Source: Pseudoalteromonas luteoviolacea (GTDB taxonomy: Bacteria; Pseudomonadota; Gammaproteobacteria; Enterobacterales; Alteromonadaceae). From it: DNA of 64,000 nt. The stretch spans positions 1,454,001-1,518,000 of the forward strand of contig NZ_CP015411.1 in NCBI RefSeq assembly GCF_001750165.1, in the 5' to 3' direction. Position numbers and translations under genes: made by a program. Positions 8,706 to 18,522 of this stretch are shown in pieces (positions within the stretch are counted from its first letter, which is position 1; the number at the start of each line of letters is the position of its first letter). The notes beneath the pieces were generated by a model, which worked only from the letters and a program-made list of their open reading frames with translations, was not told the DNA's origin and did not search any database.

Positions 8706-10424
8706 GTGGCTACAAATCAAACGACAGATCTAGCACTTTCAGACGGCCAAGCAGGTGCAGTAGCTGAAGGCGCAGATACCCAGCAAGAGCAAAAGTCTGG
8801 TTATTTTAGCGCATTGAGTGGCGTTGATATGCTGCGTCAAGTTACGCTCGTGATCGCACTGGCAATTTGTTTGGCAATTGCTATTTTCATCATTATTTGG
8901 GCTCGTCAGCCTGATATGCGACCGCTTGGTCAATATCCAACGGATGAACTCGTTCAGACTTTGGATTTCCTAGATGCGCAAAAAATTGAGTATGAATTAG
9001 ACGGTAATACCGTCATGGTTGCAGAAACCGATTATCAAGATATCAAATTAAAAATGGCACGTGATGGGTTTACTCAGTCACCGACCTCTGGCACAGATAT
9101 TTTGATGCAAGATATGGGTTTTGGCGTGAGCCAGCGTCTCGAAAGAGAAAGGTTAAAGCACAGCCGAGAACAGCAACTAGCACGCACGATAGAAGAACTT
9201 CAAGATATTAACAGAGCCAAAGTGCTACTAGCGATTCCAAAAGAAAATGTATTTGCTCGTCGTGAGAAAAAGCCTTCTGCAACAGTTGTGTTAACCATGA
9301 AACGTGGTCGCACACTCGATGGTGAGGAAGTTGACTCAATAGTAGATATTGTCGCGTCAGCGGTGCAAGGGCTTGAGCCATCACGGGTTACTGTAACTGA
9401 TCAAAATGGTCGTTTATTAAATTCAGGTTCTCAAGACTCTTTAGCTGCACGTTCTCGCAAAGAATATGAAATTGAGCGCAAACGTGAGTCTGAATATTTA
9501 TCGAAAATTGACAGCATTATGATCCCTGTTGTGGGGTTAGGTAACTTCACTGCTCAAGTTGATTTGACAATGGACTTTAGTGCGGTTGAAGAGACGCACA
9601 AGCGCTTTAACCCAGACTTACCTGCTGTACGCAGCGAAACAACCTTTGAAGAAAACAATATTGGCGGGATCACCGCAGGAATTCCAGGTGCATTAACTAA
9701 TCAGCCGCCAATGGATTCTAATATTCCTGAAATAGCTGGTGCAGGTGGCAGTGGTAAAGGAACTACTCCAAGTCGCTCACAAAGAGAGGCGACGCGTAAC
9801 TATGAACTTGATACGACGATTTCTCATAAGCGTCAACAGACTGGTGTAATACGCCGCATAAGTGTGTCCGTTGCTGTTGATTACGTCGCAAAGGCTGATG
9901 CTGAAGGGAACGTATCAATGGTGCCAAGAGCACAAGAAGAATTGAATAATATCCGTCGCCTACTTCAAGGTGGTGTTGGCTTTGACATGCAACGAGGTGA
10001 TGCGCTTGAAGTTGTGACGGTACCTTTTGTACGCGAAGACATTTTAGAGGCATCAGAGCTGCCACTTTGGGAGCAAGAGTGGTTTATGAAGGTTGCGCGT
10101 CTTGCAGCCGGTGCTTTGGTTATCATCGTGTTGATTATGGCAGTAGTTCGCCCTATGCTGAAAAGACTTATTTACCCAGATGATACTCTTGAGGACTATG
10201 ATGAGGATGCACTGACTGCTGGTGTAGACTTAGGTGATAGTACATTAGATATGCTAAGTAATGACTTTGATGAATCAGCAGTTGGCTTCTCCTCTGATGG
10301 TACATTACAATTGCCAGACTTACATGGTGATGAAGATCTACTGAAAGCGGTTCGTGCATTAGTAGCCAATGAGCCTGAGCTTTCTTCTCAAGTGGTCAAA
10401 GCGTGGTTAACTGAAGATGAGTGA
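8706..10424 (+). CDS. fliF: Flagellar MS-ring protein FliF
   Basis: A 572-residue inner-membrane protein that polymerises into the MS ring and nucleates flagellum assembly. A cytoplasmic N-terminus is followed by a membrane helix (about 46-66, VTLVIALAICLAIAIFIIIW), ring-building periplasmic domains with SREQQLARTIEEL and ATVVLTMKRGR, a second membrane helix (about 464-484) and an acidic C-terminal tail that binds FliG (ending VVKAWLTEDE). The start is GTG with GGAGAGTAACT upstream. It overlaps fliG by 8 bases. Confidence 0.95.
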   Translation: MATNQTTDLALSDGQAGAVAEGADTQQEQKSGYFSALSGVDMLRQVTLVIALAICLAIAIFIIIWARQPDMRPLGQYPTDELVQTLDFLDAQKIEYELDGNTVMVAETDYQDIKLKMARDGFTQSPTSGTDILMQDMGFGVSQRLERERLKHSREQQLARTIEELQDINRAKVLLAIPKENVFARREKKPSATVVLTMKRGRTLDGEEVDSIVDIVASAVQGLEPSRVTVTDQNGRLLNSGSQDSLAARSRKEYEIERKRESEYLSKIDSIMIPVVGLGNFTAQVDLTMDFSAVEETHKRFNPDLPAVRSETTFEENNIGGITAGIPGALTNQPPMDSNIPEIAGAGGSGKGTTPSRSQREATRNYELDTTISHKRQQTGVIRRISVSVAVDYVAKADAEGNVSMVPRAQEELNNIRRLLQGGVGFDMQRGDALEVVTVPFVREDILEASELPLWEQEWFMKVARLAAGALVIIVLIMAVVRPMLKRLIYPDDTLEDYDEDALTAGVDLGDSTLDMLSNDFDESAVGFSSDGTLQLPDLHGDEDLLKAVRALVANEPELSSQVVKAWLTEDE

Positions 10425-11457
10425 TGAAGAACAAAAACAACTGCCTCCAACGTTCGATGTTGAGAAGCTTGATGGCGTCGATAAAGCCGCCATCTTACTT
10501 TTAAGTTTAACAGAAGAAGATGCAGCACAAATTTTAAAACACCTAGAGCCGAAGCAAGTTCAAAAAGTGGGTATGGCGATGGCGGCGATTGACGATTTAT
10601 CGCAATCAAAAATCAGCGCTGTACATAATTTATTTATTGAGCAGATCCAAAGCTTTAGTACTATTGGTTTCCAGTCTGAAGACTTTATTAAAAAGGCATT
10701 GACGGCAGCTCTAGGTGAAGATAAAGCAGCAAGCTTGATCGACCAGATAGTGATGGGGTCAGGTGCCAAAGGTTTAGACTCCTTGAAGTGGATGGACTCC
10801 AAACAGGTTGCCAACATTATTCGTAATGAACACCCGCAGATCCAAACCATTGTTTTATCGTATTTAGAGCCAGAGCAATCGGCAGAAATCTTGTCTCAGT
10901 TCACCGAGAAAGTCAGATTAGATCTGACGATGCGTATTGCTAACTTAGAAGAAGTTCAGCCAGCAGCACTGCAAGAGCTAAATGAAATCATGGAAAAACA
11001 ATTTGCAGGTCAAGCTGGTGCGCAAGCTGCGAAAATGGGCGGCTTAAAAGCGGCAGCAGACATCATGAACTATCTAGATACCAATGTAGAAGGTCAGTTG
11101 ATGGATTCTATTCGTGAGCATGACGAAGAAATGTCACAACAAATCCAAGACTTGATGTTTGTGTTTGAAAACTTGATGGATGTAGAAGATAGAGGGATTC
11201 AAGCGATTCTGCGTGAGGTACAGCAAGATGTTCTGATGAAAGCCATCAAGGGGGCTGATGATTCCTTGAAGGATAAGATATTGAGCAACATGTCGAAGCG
11301 TGCTGCCGAAATGATGGCTGATGATTTGGAAGCCATGCCTCCAGTTCGAATTAGTGAAGTTGAAGCTGCACAAAAAGAAATATTGGCAACAGCCAGACGT
11401 TTAGCTGACTCGGGAGAGATTATGCTCGGCGGCGGTGGTGGTGAGGAGTTCCTGTAA
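10417..11457 (+). CDS. fliG: Flagellar motor switch protein FliG
   Basis: A 346-residue cytoplasmic rotor protein that binds FliF at its N-terminus, FliM in the middle and the stator at its C-terminus. Visible family features are VDKAAILLLSLTEEDAA near the N-terminus, the EHPQ motif (NEHPQIQTIVLSYL) in the middle domain, and the charged C-terminal torque helix region (FVFENLMDVEDRGIQAILRE). It ends with a glycine-rich GGGGG EEF-like tail. Length is normal. The start codon lies inside the end of fliF, so the two are probably coupled. Confidence 0.95.
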   Translation: MSDEEQKQLPPTFDVEKLDGVDKAAILLLSLTEEDAAQILKHLEPKQVQKVGMAMAAIDDLSQSKISAVHNLFIEQIQSFSTIGFQSEDFIKKALTAALGEDKAASLIDQIVMGSGAKGLDSLKWMDSKQVANIIRNEHPQIQTIVLSYLEPEQSAEILSQFTEKVRLDLTMRIANLEEVQPAALQELNEIMEKQFAGQAGAQAAKMGGLKAAADIMNYLDTNVEGQLMDSIREHDEEMSQQIQDLMFVFENLMDVEDRGIQAILREVQQDVLMKAIKGADDSLKDKILSNMSKRAAEMMADDLEAMPPVRISEVEAAQKEILATARRLADSGEIMLGGGGGEEFL

Positions 11458-11460
11458 ACC

Positions 11461-12279
11461 ATGTCAGAACCTAAATTTCAGCGTGGCCGGCCAGTTCACG
11501 GGGAAGCAGTAGATGCTTTGCTTGAACATTTAGAAGACTGGCCTATTCCAGATGTAAAAGAGGACCTCAGCGGCTTAACTGGGCGCTCTACAGCCATGGG
11601 GACTCCACTTGAAGAACTTTATACCAAGACAGAGCGCAATACTGAGCCGGAAACAGTTGAGCCGGAGATCCCTACTTTGACTCTGGAAGAGCTCGAGCAA
11701 ATCAGGCAAGACGCTTATGATGAAGGTCTGAAGCAAGGCCACGAACAAGGCTATATTGAAGGGTTTGAGAAGGGCGCAAAAGAAGGGAATGAAGCTGGGC
11801 AAAAAGAAGGGTTAGCAATAGGTAAACAACAAGGCCTTGAAGATGCAAAACCGTTAGTTGAAGAGAGATTACAAACACTCACTCAACTAATTGAAAAAAT
11901 TCATGAACCACTCAAGCAAGTTGATGAAGCCTGTGAAAAACAACTGATTGAGCTTGTCAGTTTATTGACGCAACAAATTACTTTCCACGAAATTAAAGCG
12001 AATCCAGACTTAATCTTACAAGCGTTAAAGAAAGGCTTAGATGCGCTACCCATAGCCGAAGTGCAGCTTAAAGTGCACTTGCATCCTGACGACCTGACCT
12101 TGGTTGAGGAAGCTTACGGCGCAGAAATGATACAAAAGCAGCAATGGCAGCTAATCCCTGAACCGACATTTGAACGCGGTGGTTGTGAGATTAAATCCCC
12201 CATTTCTTCTATTGATTTGACGATAAAAACAAGGCTTTCTGAAATTCTGGAGAAGTTTTTGCATGATAGCGGTATCTAA
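11461..12279 (+). CDS. fliH: Flagellar export ATPase regulator FliH
   Basis: A 272-residue cytoplasmic protein that holds the export ATPase FliI and couples it to the gate. Residues about 85-125 form the glycine-periodic helix typical of FliH (EGLKQGHEQGYIEGFEKG and following G-x3-G repeats). The C-terminal part (from about 150) matches the FliH/HrpE/V-ATPase E-subunit type (EKQLIELVSLL, FERGGCEIKS). It begins 3 bases after fliG and is followed by fliI after 20 bases. Confidence 0.92.
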   Translation: MSEPKFQRGRPVHGEAVDALLEHLEDWPIPDVKEDLSGLTGRSTAMGTPLEELYTKTERNTEPETVEPEIPTLTLEELEQIRQDAYDEGLKQGHEQGYIEGFEKGAKEGNEAGQKEGLAIGKQQGLEDAKPLVEERLQTLTQLIEKIHEPLKQVDEACEKQLIELVSLLTQQITFHEIKANPDLILQALKKGLDALPIAEVQLKVHLHPDDLTLVEEAYGAEMIQKQQWQLIPEPTFERGGCEIKSPISSIDLTIKTRLSEILEKFLHDSGI

Positions 12280-12299
12280 GAATTATCGCGCCATGTTAA

Positions 12300-13643
12300 A
12301 TGTCAGAGCTAGAACAGCAAAATTCGTCTTTTGCACAACGAATACATAAATACCAAAAACATATTCATCCATTTGGTGTTGCCGTGGCAGGCAGCCTAAC
12401 ACGTGTTGTTGGGCTGACCCTCGAAGCAAAAGGGCTCAATGCCGCGGTGGGCAGTCAGTGTAAAATAGAGACGATAAATGGTTTTGTTGATGCCGAGGTG
12501 ATTGGTTTCAATAACGATGTGCTTTATCTTATGCCGAATGACCGCATTTCTGGTGTACTGCCAGGTGCAAGAGTTATCCCACAAGTCAAAGAAGCCGGCT
12601 TGCCTGTTGGTATGGGCCTTCTAGGTCGAGTTGTCGATGGCTTGGGCCGGCCTTTAGATGGGCTCGGCGCTATCCAAGCAGAGGCGCGTCTAAAATTCGC
12701 ACAAGCACCGATAAACCCATTGGCTAGACGTCCAATTAAAGAGCCGATGGACGTTGGCGTGAGAGCAATTAACTCAATTATCACTGTTGGGCAAGGGCAG
12801 CGAATGGGACTGTTTGCCGGAAGTGGTGTTGGTAAATCAGTCTTATTAGGCATGATGACTCGGGGCAGTGAAGCTGATGTTATTGTCGTCGGTCTAGTCG
12901 GTGAGCGTGGCCGAGAAGTTAAAGAATTCATTGATGAGATTTTGGGTACTGAAGGGCGTCGTCGTTCAGTTGTTGTCGCCGCTCCTGCTGATGCCTCCCC
13001 TTTGATGAGATTAAAAGGCTGTGAGAGTGCAGTCACTATTGCAGAGTATTTTAGAGATCAAGGCTTAAACGTTTTGTTGTTACTAGACTCAGTGACTCGT
13101 TATGCGATGGCTCAGCGGGAAATCGCACTCGCAGTTGGTGAGCCCCCTGCAACCAAAGGTTATCCACCTTCTGTATTTGCTAAGTTACCCGCTTTGGTTG
13201 AAAGGGCTGGTAATGGTGGAGAAGGCCAAGGTTCTATTACAGCCTTTTTTACAGTGCTTAGTGAGGGCGATGATATGCAAGACCCCATTGCAGATTCTGC
13301 GAGAGCCATACTTGATGGGCATATTGTTTTGTCCCGTGAGCTGGCAGATAGTGGTCACTATCCTGCAATTGATATAGAAAAGTCCATTAGCCGTGTAATG
13401 CCACAAGTGGTGTCAGATACACATATGCAGCAAGCTAGAATAGTAAAGCAAGTCTACTCTATGTATCAACAAAACAAGGACATGATCACATTGGGCGCGT
13501 ATCAAAAAGGCAGTGACCCCATGCTAGATCAAGCCATTGCAATGATGCCCAATGTTAATGGTTTCTTGCAACAAGGCATGAAGGACGTACTTAATTACGA
13601 TGAATGCTTGCAAGGCTTATCACAACTATTAGGACAAGGCTAA
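12300..13643 (+). CDS. fliI: Flagellum-specific export ATPase FliI
   Basis: A 447-residue ATPase related to the F1 beta subunit that energises type III export of flagellar parts. The P-loop AGSGVGKS is at residues 173-180, with GLVGERGREVKEF and LLLLDSVTRYAMAQREI downstream, the Walker B and arginine-rich signatures of the family. No strong ribosome binding site precedes the ATG at 12300, so translation may depend on fliH. The stop codon overlaps the fliJ start by one base (TAATG). Confidence 0.95.
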   Translation: MSELEQQNSSFAQRIHKYQKHIHPFGVAVAGSLTRVVGLTLEAKGLNAAVGSQCKIETINGFVDAEVIGFNNDVLYLMPNDRISGVLPGARVIPQVKEAGLPVGMGLLGRVVDGLGRPLDGLGAIQAEARLKFAQAPINPLARRPIKEPMDVGVRAINSIITVGQGQRMGLFAGSGVGKSVLLGMMTRGSEADVIVVGLVGERGREVKEFIDEILGTEGRRRSVVVAAPADASPLMRLKGCESAVTIAEYFRDQGLNVLLLLDSVTRYAMAQREIALAVGEPPATKGYPPSVFAKLPALVERAGNGGEGQGSITAFFTVLSEGDDMQDPIADSARAILDGHIVLSRELADSGHYPAIDIEKSISRVMPQVVSDTHMQQARIVKQVYSMYQQNKDMITLGAYQKGSDPMLDQAIAMMPNVNGFLQQGMKDVLNYDECLQGLSQLLGQG

Positions 13644-14089
13644 TGGCGACGGATAAATTATCTTTGTTACATAAGTTAGAGTCAGATAAAGAAGATTCAT
13701 TGCGAATTAACTTTATTCAGGCTGAAAATAGTTTAATTGACAATCAACAGAAGCTCAAAGGGTTGAATGATTTCCGGTTGGAATACACACAACAATTGCA
13801 CACTAAGGCTCAGCAAGGCTTAAGCAGTAGCGGGTTTACTCAATATCACAGTTTTATAAATAAAATTGAAGAGGCAATTAAGCAACAAGCAAATACAGTG
13901 GCAACGGCAAAGCGGGTTGTCGAGCAGCGGAGAAAGCTCTGGTTGAGTCAGCAGGCAAAAGTAAAAGCAATCGCAAAGTTGATTGAGAAGAAACAAGAAG
14001 AAAAACAACGTATTCAAGCAAAGGCGGAGCAAAAAATGCTAGATGAATTTGCAACAAATATGTTTATGAGAAATAAAGTGCTCAATTAA
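13643..14089 (+). CDS. fliJ: Flagellar export chaperone/coiled-coil protein FliJ
   Basis: A 148-residue, almost entirely helical, charged protein consistent with FliJ, the coiled coil that inserts into the FliI ring and helps deliver chaperone-bound substrates. The ATG at 13643 overlaps the fliI stop codon, which decides the start; reading further upstream would only translate the end of fliI in another frame. The sequence is poorly conserved, so the call rests on length, coiled-coil character and its fixed place after fliI. Confidence 0.85.
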   Translation: MATDKLSLLHKLESDKEDSLRINFIQAENSLIDNQQKLKGLNDFRLEYTQQLHTKAQQGLSSSGFTQYHSFINKIEEAIKQQANTVATAKRVVEQRRKLWLSQQAKVKAIAKLIEKKQEEKQRIQAKAEQKMLDEFATNMFMRNKVLN

Positions 14090-14105
14090 TGGCTTAAAAA
14101 TTGCA
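14090..14105 (+). promoter_or_regulatory. Sigma-54 promoter of fliK operon
   Basis: TGGCTTAAAAATTGCA has GG and GC separated by 10 bases and a full TTGCA -12 box. It begins directly after the fliJ stop codon and lies 68 bases before fliK. The distance to the gene is longer than for flrB and fliE, leaving room for an untranslated leader. Confidence 0.7.
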
Positions 14106-14172
14106 TTTTATAACAAAATTGGTATTTGAAGTAGGCAAGCGGTCTTAGGTTGCCACATTAAAAGGTGAGAGT

Positions 14173-16416
14173 ATGGCTAATGTTTCGCTAGATGTAGGTA
14201 TGAACAATTCAGTTTCACCTCAACATAGACAGGCAGATGAAAGGTCAGCAGAACAAGGGTTCATGGCTGTATTGGCGCAGGCAAATGAGCAAGAAGAAGC
14301 TAAAAGTGCTGCGTTAGCGTCAGAAGCAAAAGCTGAAGCGCAGCGCAGGCAAGCTGCATCACAGAGTGACACAGACTCAGGCGAAGTTGAGCCTGTTCAG
14401 GTACAAACGAGTCCTGACGAGCCGTTAAAACTAGATGATTCGCACTTGCCTAAACCTAAGACTGGTCCAGATATCATGTTGCAGGTAGAGATGTCAGAAG
14501 ACATTGATGCGCAGCCAAAAGAAACAGGACAAACACCTGATAATTTGTTATCGCAAATAACAGCTTCAAACAAACAAAAAACCGATGTGGAGCATCATTT
14601 AGCACCGGTTCCAAAAGCGATGCGAGAGCATGCGGGTAAAGTTGACGTACTGCCTGATAGCTCCAACATTGATAAGGGTAAAAAAGGGCCTATCGACCTG
14701 ATTGGCCCAATAGTCACTCAAGGTAAGCAGTCTGAAGCTGATACTGAAAACACTAAAGGCTCGTTATTGCAATCAGATAAGCATTTAAGTGAGGATATAC
14801 CTCAAAAGCAAGGCCAACTTACCGGAGCTGAAAGGTTTAAAGCTGTTGACCCAGGTCCTCGTTACTCTGAGGGGCCAGTTGGTGATCCCAGTCATGTACA
14901 AGATGACGTAAAAAAAGCTATCAATAACCCGCTGCCACAAAAACACTTCAACACAGATAAAGAAGTTTTTAACGGTGAAATAAAATCACGTGAATGGTTC
15001 TTACACAATAAAACTGTTGCCGCTGACGAGTCAAAACCTCAAGTGCAGCCTGAGTTAACAAGTAAAGCAGTAAAAGTGGATGCGGTTGATACCAAAATAG
15101 GATCAGAATCTAATAAAGGTCACACAGAATTAAAGACTGTTCTAAATGATGTTACGAAGTCGGTTGAAAGCACGCCTAAGAGTGATACTTCATATTTGGC
15201 CTCACAGATTAGAAAAGCCGTTGCTCAGGAGGAGCAGGTGACGCAAATTAAAGGGACGACTCAAGCTGATGACAATTTTTCTAAGACTGAGCTACAAGCA
15301 AAATCCTTAATACAGAGTACGGCGCAAGGTCATGACAAAGAATTGCCAAATACCAAAGTTCTCTCTGAACTAAAAGCCATGGTTGAGCAACTCTCTCCTC
15401 AAGAGAAAAAGCAATTGGAGAGCGCCTTAAATGAAAAGTTAAGCGGTGATAAAGCGTCTGAACCTCAGGTAAAGCGCTTAGAAAGTGCGATCTATACATT
15501 AGTAACGGGTAAACCAGCACCCGATGCAAATTCAAAGCAACCAAAAAGTATTGAGGACACAGAACAAATAACAGATAAGTCAATTGATACTAAAGTCAAG
15601 TTGGGTAATGCAGCGGTTGAACTCACTACTCAACAGGTTGCTAAGCCTGAAATGAGCTACAATTCTACTAAAGTTACATCTATGAAAGAGACGATTGTGA
15701 CTGAACCTACAAAACAAAGCGCAGACATGGTGTTAAGTGAGGAAGCCCCTGAAATAGCTACGGAGTTAGATGGTGAGCAGTCACAAAATAACAGTGGTAA
15801 CCAACGTCAAACTGCCAATGCTAATGTTGAAAATATTTTTAAAGCGATCCGAAGCTTAGGCTCAGAGCAAATTCAGAGTAAAGAGGAATTTGAGCAAGTT
15901 ATTCATCAAGTAGAGCAAACTCGCCAAGTTCAACAAACGGCTCAGCAACAAACCTCAGCTCAGGTTAAATTGCAAGCTGACCCTGCTTTGATGCAAAGCC
16001 TTAACCTAGCAAAGAGTGATGCGGCAAAAATGCTTCAGGATAAAGTTAACATGATGATTAACTTAAATAATCAAGAAGCTGAAATCCGTTTGAACCCGGC
16101 GGAGTTGGGGAGTATGCACATTCGCATTCGCTCTGATGCAGAGCAAGCACAGGTGAACTTTGTAGTACAAAACCAGCAAGCAAAAGAGTTACTTGAAGAA
16201 TCAATGCCAAAGCTTAAAGAAATGTTAGAGGAACAAGGTATTCAACTCGGTGACAGCAATATCGAACAACAGGCCGAAGGAGGCAGTGGTCAGCAAGGGA
16301 ATGAGCAAAATGGTCACGGAAAACTTGCTAATGAGAGCAGCGAAGCGCAAAATAATAAAGAACAATCAGTGACTAGCAGAAAACAAAGTGACTCAGCGAT
16401 AGATTACTATGCTTAA
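14173..16416 (+). CDS. fliK: Flagellar hook-length control protein FliK
   Basis: A 747-residue secreted ruler that sets hook length and triggers the export switch via FlhB. The first 560 or so residues are low-complexity, hydrophilic and rich in K, Q, S and T, as in other FliK rulers. The conserved C-terminal hook-length domain lies at about 610-700 (INLNNQEAEIRLNPAELGSM, then HIRIRSDAEQAQVNFVVQ and ELLEESMPKLKEMLEEQGI). It is long compared with the roughly 400 residues of enteric FliK but usual for marine gammaproteobacteria. A second FliK-like gene lies at 37.8-40.3 kb. Confidence 0.88.
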   Translation: MANVSLDVGMNNSVSPQHRQADERSAEQGFMAVLAQANEQEEAKSAALASEAKAEAQRRQAASQSDTDSGEVEPVQVQTSPDEPLKLDDSHLPKPKTGPDIMLQVEMSEDIDAQPKETGQTPDNLLSQITASNKQKTDVEHHLAPVPKAMREHAGKVDVLPDSSNIDKGKKGPIDLIGPIVTQGKQSEADTENTKGSLLQSDKHLSEDIPQKQGQLTGAERFKAVDPGPRYSEGPVGDPSHVQDDVKKAINNPLPQKHFNTDKEVFNGEIKSREWFLHNKTVAADESKPQVQPELTSKAVKVDAVDTKIGSESNKGHTELKTVLNDVTKSVESTPKSDTSYLASQIRKAVAQEEQVTQIKGTTQADDNFSKTELQAKSLIQSTAQGHDKELPNTKVLSELKAMVEQLSPQEKKQLESALNEKLSGDKASEPQVKRLESAIYTLVTGKPAPDANSKQPKSIEDTEQITDKSIDTKVKLGNAAVELTTQQVAKPEMSYNSTKVTSMKETIVTEPTKQSADMVLSEEAPEIATELDGEQSQNNSGNQRQTANANVENIFKAIRSLGSEQIQSKEEFEQVIHQVEQTRQVQQTAQQQTSAQVKLQADPALMQSLNLAKSDAAKMLQDKVNMMINLNNQEAEIRLNPAELGSMHIRIRSDAEQAQVNFVVQNQQAKELLEESMPKLKEMLEEQGIQLGDSNIEQQAEGGSGQQGNEQNGHGKLANESSEAQNNKEQSVTSRKQSDSAIDYYA

Positions 16417-16463
16417 CAACTGCTATCATTAAAAAAGAATATTGAATTATAAGAAGCGCATAT

Positions 16464-16988
16464 ATGGCAGAAGAAACCGATTTAGAAATAGAAGAAGCGG
16501 GTGGGTCGAAAAAGAAACTCATCATCATTATTGCAGCAGTGGTAGTGATTTTAGGTGGTGTAGCGGGTTTCTTCTTAATGTCAGGTGGTGAGGAAGAGGA
16601 AGCTTCACTTGCGGAGGAGTCAACAGCTGTTCAAGAAGACTTAAGTGAGCAAAATGCAGCTGAAATGGGTAGTGCTTTGTATGTTGCGATGCCAAGGCCT
16701 TTTGTATTCAATGTACCAGGTGCAAGTAGAGATAGAATTGTGCAGATTAAAGTGCAATTACTTGTGCGAGGTGATGTCAATGAAGAGGTGGCTAAAAAAC
16801 ACATTCCCTTGATTGAAGGCACTTTATTGGGGGTCTTTTCTACTACGACCGCAGATGAATTAAGTACGAGTGCAGGCAAAGAAACGCTTCGACTGACTGC
16901 ATTGGACAAAGTGCAAGCTGCAATGGAAGGCGTCGAAGGCAGCAAAGTTATTGAACGTGTGCTGTTTACTGGTTTTGTAATGCAGTAG
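16464..16988 (+). CDS. fliL: Flagellar basal body-associated protein FliL
   Basis: A 174-residue single-pass inner-membrane protein that surrounds the stator and stabilises torque generation. One membrane helix is at about 17-41 (KLIIIIAAVVVILGGVAGFF), followed by an acidic linker and the periplasmic FliL domain (PFVFNVPG near residues 79-86, then RIVQIKVQLLVRG, HIPLIEGTLLGVFS and a C-terminal VIERVLFTGFVMQ). It starts the fliLMNOPQR-flhB run with short gaps or overlaps. Confidence 0.93.
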   Translation: MAEETDLEIEEAGGSKKKLIIIIAAVVVILGGVAGFFLMSGGEEEEASLAEESTAVQEDLSEQNAAEMGSALYVAMPRPFVFNVPGASRDRIVQIKVQLLVRGDVNEEVAKKHIPLIEGTLLGVFSTTTADELSTSAGKETLRLTALDKVQAAMEGVEGSKVIERVLFTGFVMQ

Positions 16989-16997
16989 GACGATATT

Positions 16998-18092
16998 GTG
17001 AGCGACTTATTATCACAAGATGAAATCGACGCGCTACTCCATGGCGTCGATGAAGTTGAAGAAGATGAAGTATCCACGGGAGAAGACGGTGAGGACGCAA
17101 ATGCCTTACAGTATGACTTCTCTTCTCAAGACCGCATTGTTCGTGGTCGAATGCCTACCCTTGAAATTGTAAACGAACGTTTTGCAAGACATATGCGCAT
17201 TAGTTTGTTCAATATGATGAGACGCACAGCTGAGGTGTCCATCAATGGCGTTCAAATGCTCAAGTTTGGTGAGTATATCCATACACTGTTTGTACCGACG
17301 AGCTTGAATATGGTGCGGTTTCGCCCACTTAAAGGGACTGGCCTAATCACGATGGAGGCGCGATTAGTCTTCATCTTGGTTGATAACTTCTTTGGTGGTG
17401 ATGGGCGTTATCATGCCAAAATTGAAGGACGTGAGTTCACGCCTACTGAACGTCGTATTGTTCAAATGTTACTTAAGATTATCTTTGAAGACTACAAAGA
17501 AGCTTGGGCGCCAGTAATGGATGTGTCATTTGAATATTTAGATTCAGAGGTTAACCCTGCAATGGCGAATATCGTTTCGCCAACGGAAGTGGTTGTAATA
17601 AGCTCTTTTCATATTGAGCTTGACGGTGGGGGAGGAGATTTTCATATCTCATTACCTTACTCTATGCTTGAGCCCATCAGAGAATTACTCGATGCCGGTG
17701 TTCAATCAGATACTGAAGATACGGATTTACGTTGGAGTAAGGCCCTACGTGATGAAATCATGGATGTAGAAGTTGAAATGTCAACGCAGTTGCTAGAAGT
17801 GGATTTATCGCTGCAGCAAATAATGGAACTGAAAGCTGGAGACATTATTCCTGTAGAGATGCCGGAACACATTACAGTATTTGTTGAAGAGTTACCTACT
17901 TTTAGGGCGAAGATGGGCCGTTCAAGAGATAACGTCGCATTACAAATAAGTGAGAAAATCAAGCGTCCGGAATCTGTGAAGTCCGAGCTTCATGTCTTTA
18001 CCAAAGGCGGTAAAAAGCTCGATTCGGATGCAGAATTAGCTGAATTAGAAGAAGATTTGCACCTATCAGAAGGTGTGGATCTTGACTGGTGA
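16998..18092 (+). CDS. fliM: Flagellar motor switch protein FliM
   Basis: A 364-residue C-ring protein. The N-terminal SDLLSQDEIDALLHGVD is the segment that binds phosphorylated CheY, and the middle domain carries FARHMRISLFNMMRRTAEV and the GGDGRYH/REFTPTERRIV motifs. The C-terminal SpoA domain contacts FliN. Start is GTG with TAGGACG upstream. Length is slightly over the enteric form because of a short C-terminal extension. Confidence 0.95.
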   Translation: MSDLLSQDEIDALLHGVDEVEEDEVSTGEDGEDANALQYDFSSQDRIVRGRMPTLEIVNERFARHMRISLFNMMRRTAEVSINGVQMLKFGEYIHTLFVPTSLNMVRFRPLKGTGLITMEARLVFILVDNFFGGDGRYHAKIEGREFTPTERRIVQMLLKIIFEDYKEAWAPVMDVSFEYLDSEVNPAMANIVSPTEVVVISSFHIELDGGGGDFHISLPYSMLEPIRELLDAGVQSDTEDTDLRWSKALRDEIMDVEVEMSTQLLEVDLSLQQIMELKAGDIIPVEMPEHITVFVEELPTFRAKMGRSRDNVALQISEKIKRPESVKSELHVFTKGGKKLDSDAELAELEEDLHLSEGVDLDW

Positions 18093-18116
18093 TCAAGTTT
18101 TTAAGGTAGTAAGTGC

Positions 18117-18512
18117 ATGAGTGATGATCAAGATACAATGGACGAATGGGCGGCAGCGCTTGCAGAGGCTGAAGATACCGATCAAGGCAGCGCTGAAGTT
18201 GCTGAGCTAGAAGAGCTTGAAGAAAGCAATGCCAACCTAAGTGCCGATGAAAAAAGAAAGTTAGATACAATTCTAGATATTCCAGTAACCATCTCAATGG
18301 AAGTTGGACGTTCTAAGATCAATATTCGAAACCTATTACAGCTGAACCAAGGTTCGGTTGTGGAACTGGATCGAGTTGCGGGTGAACCACTGGATGTATT
18401 GGTCAATGGCACTTTGATAGCGCACGGTGAAGTGGTTGTAGTAAACGACAAGTTTGGTATTCGTTTAACCGACGTTATTAGCCAAGTCGAGCGAATTAAA
18501 AAGCTCAGATAA
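18117..18512 (+). CDS. fliN: Flagellar motor switch protein FliN
   Basis: A 131-residue C-ring component. An acidic N-terminal tail (about 1-45) precedes the SpoA domain: LDIPVTISMEVGRSKINIRN, then LLQLNQGSVVELDRVAGEPL, VNGTLIAHGEVVVVNDKFGI and RLTDVISQVERIKKL. These are diagnostic. It works with FliM and FliG to set rotation direction and also helps dock FliH. It lies 24 bases after fliM. Confidence 0.95.
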   Translation: MSDDQDTMDEWAAALAEAEDTDQGSAEVAELEELEESNANLSADEKRKLDTILDIPVTISMEVGRSKINIRNLLQLNQGSVVELDRVAGEPLDVLVNGTLIAHGEVVVVNDKFGIRLTDVISQVERIKKLR

Positions 18513-18522
18513 GCGATTTAAA

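Noticed and set aside
12524..13036. Long open frame opposite fliI
   Set aside because: It mirrors the conserved codons of fliI, is rich in P, S, R and T, and has no ribosome binding site; a shadow of the real gene.
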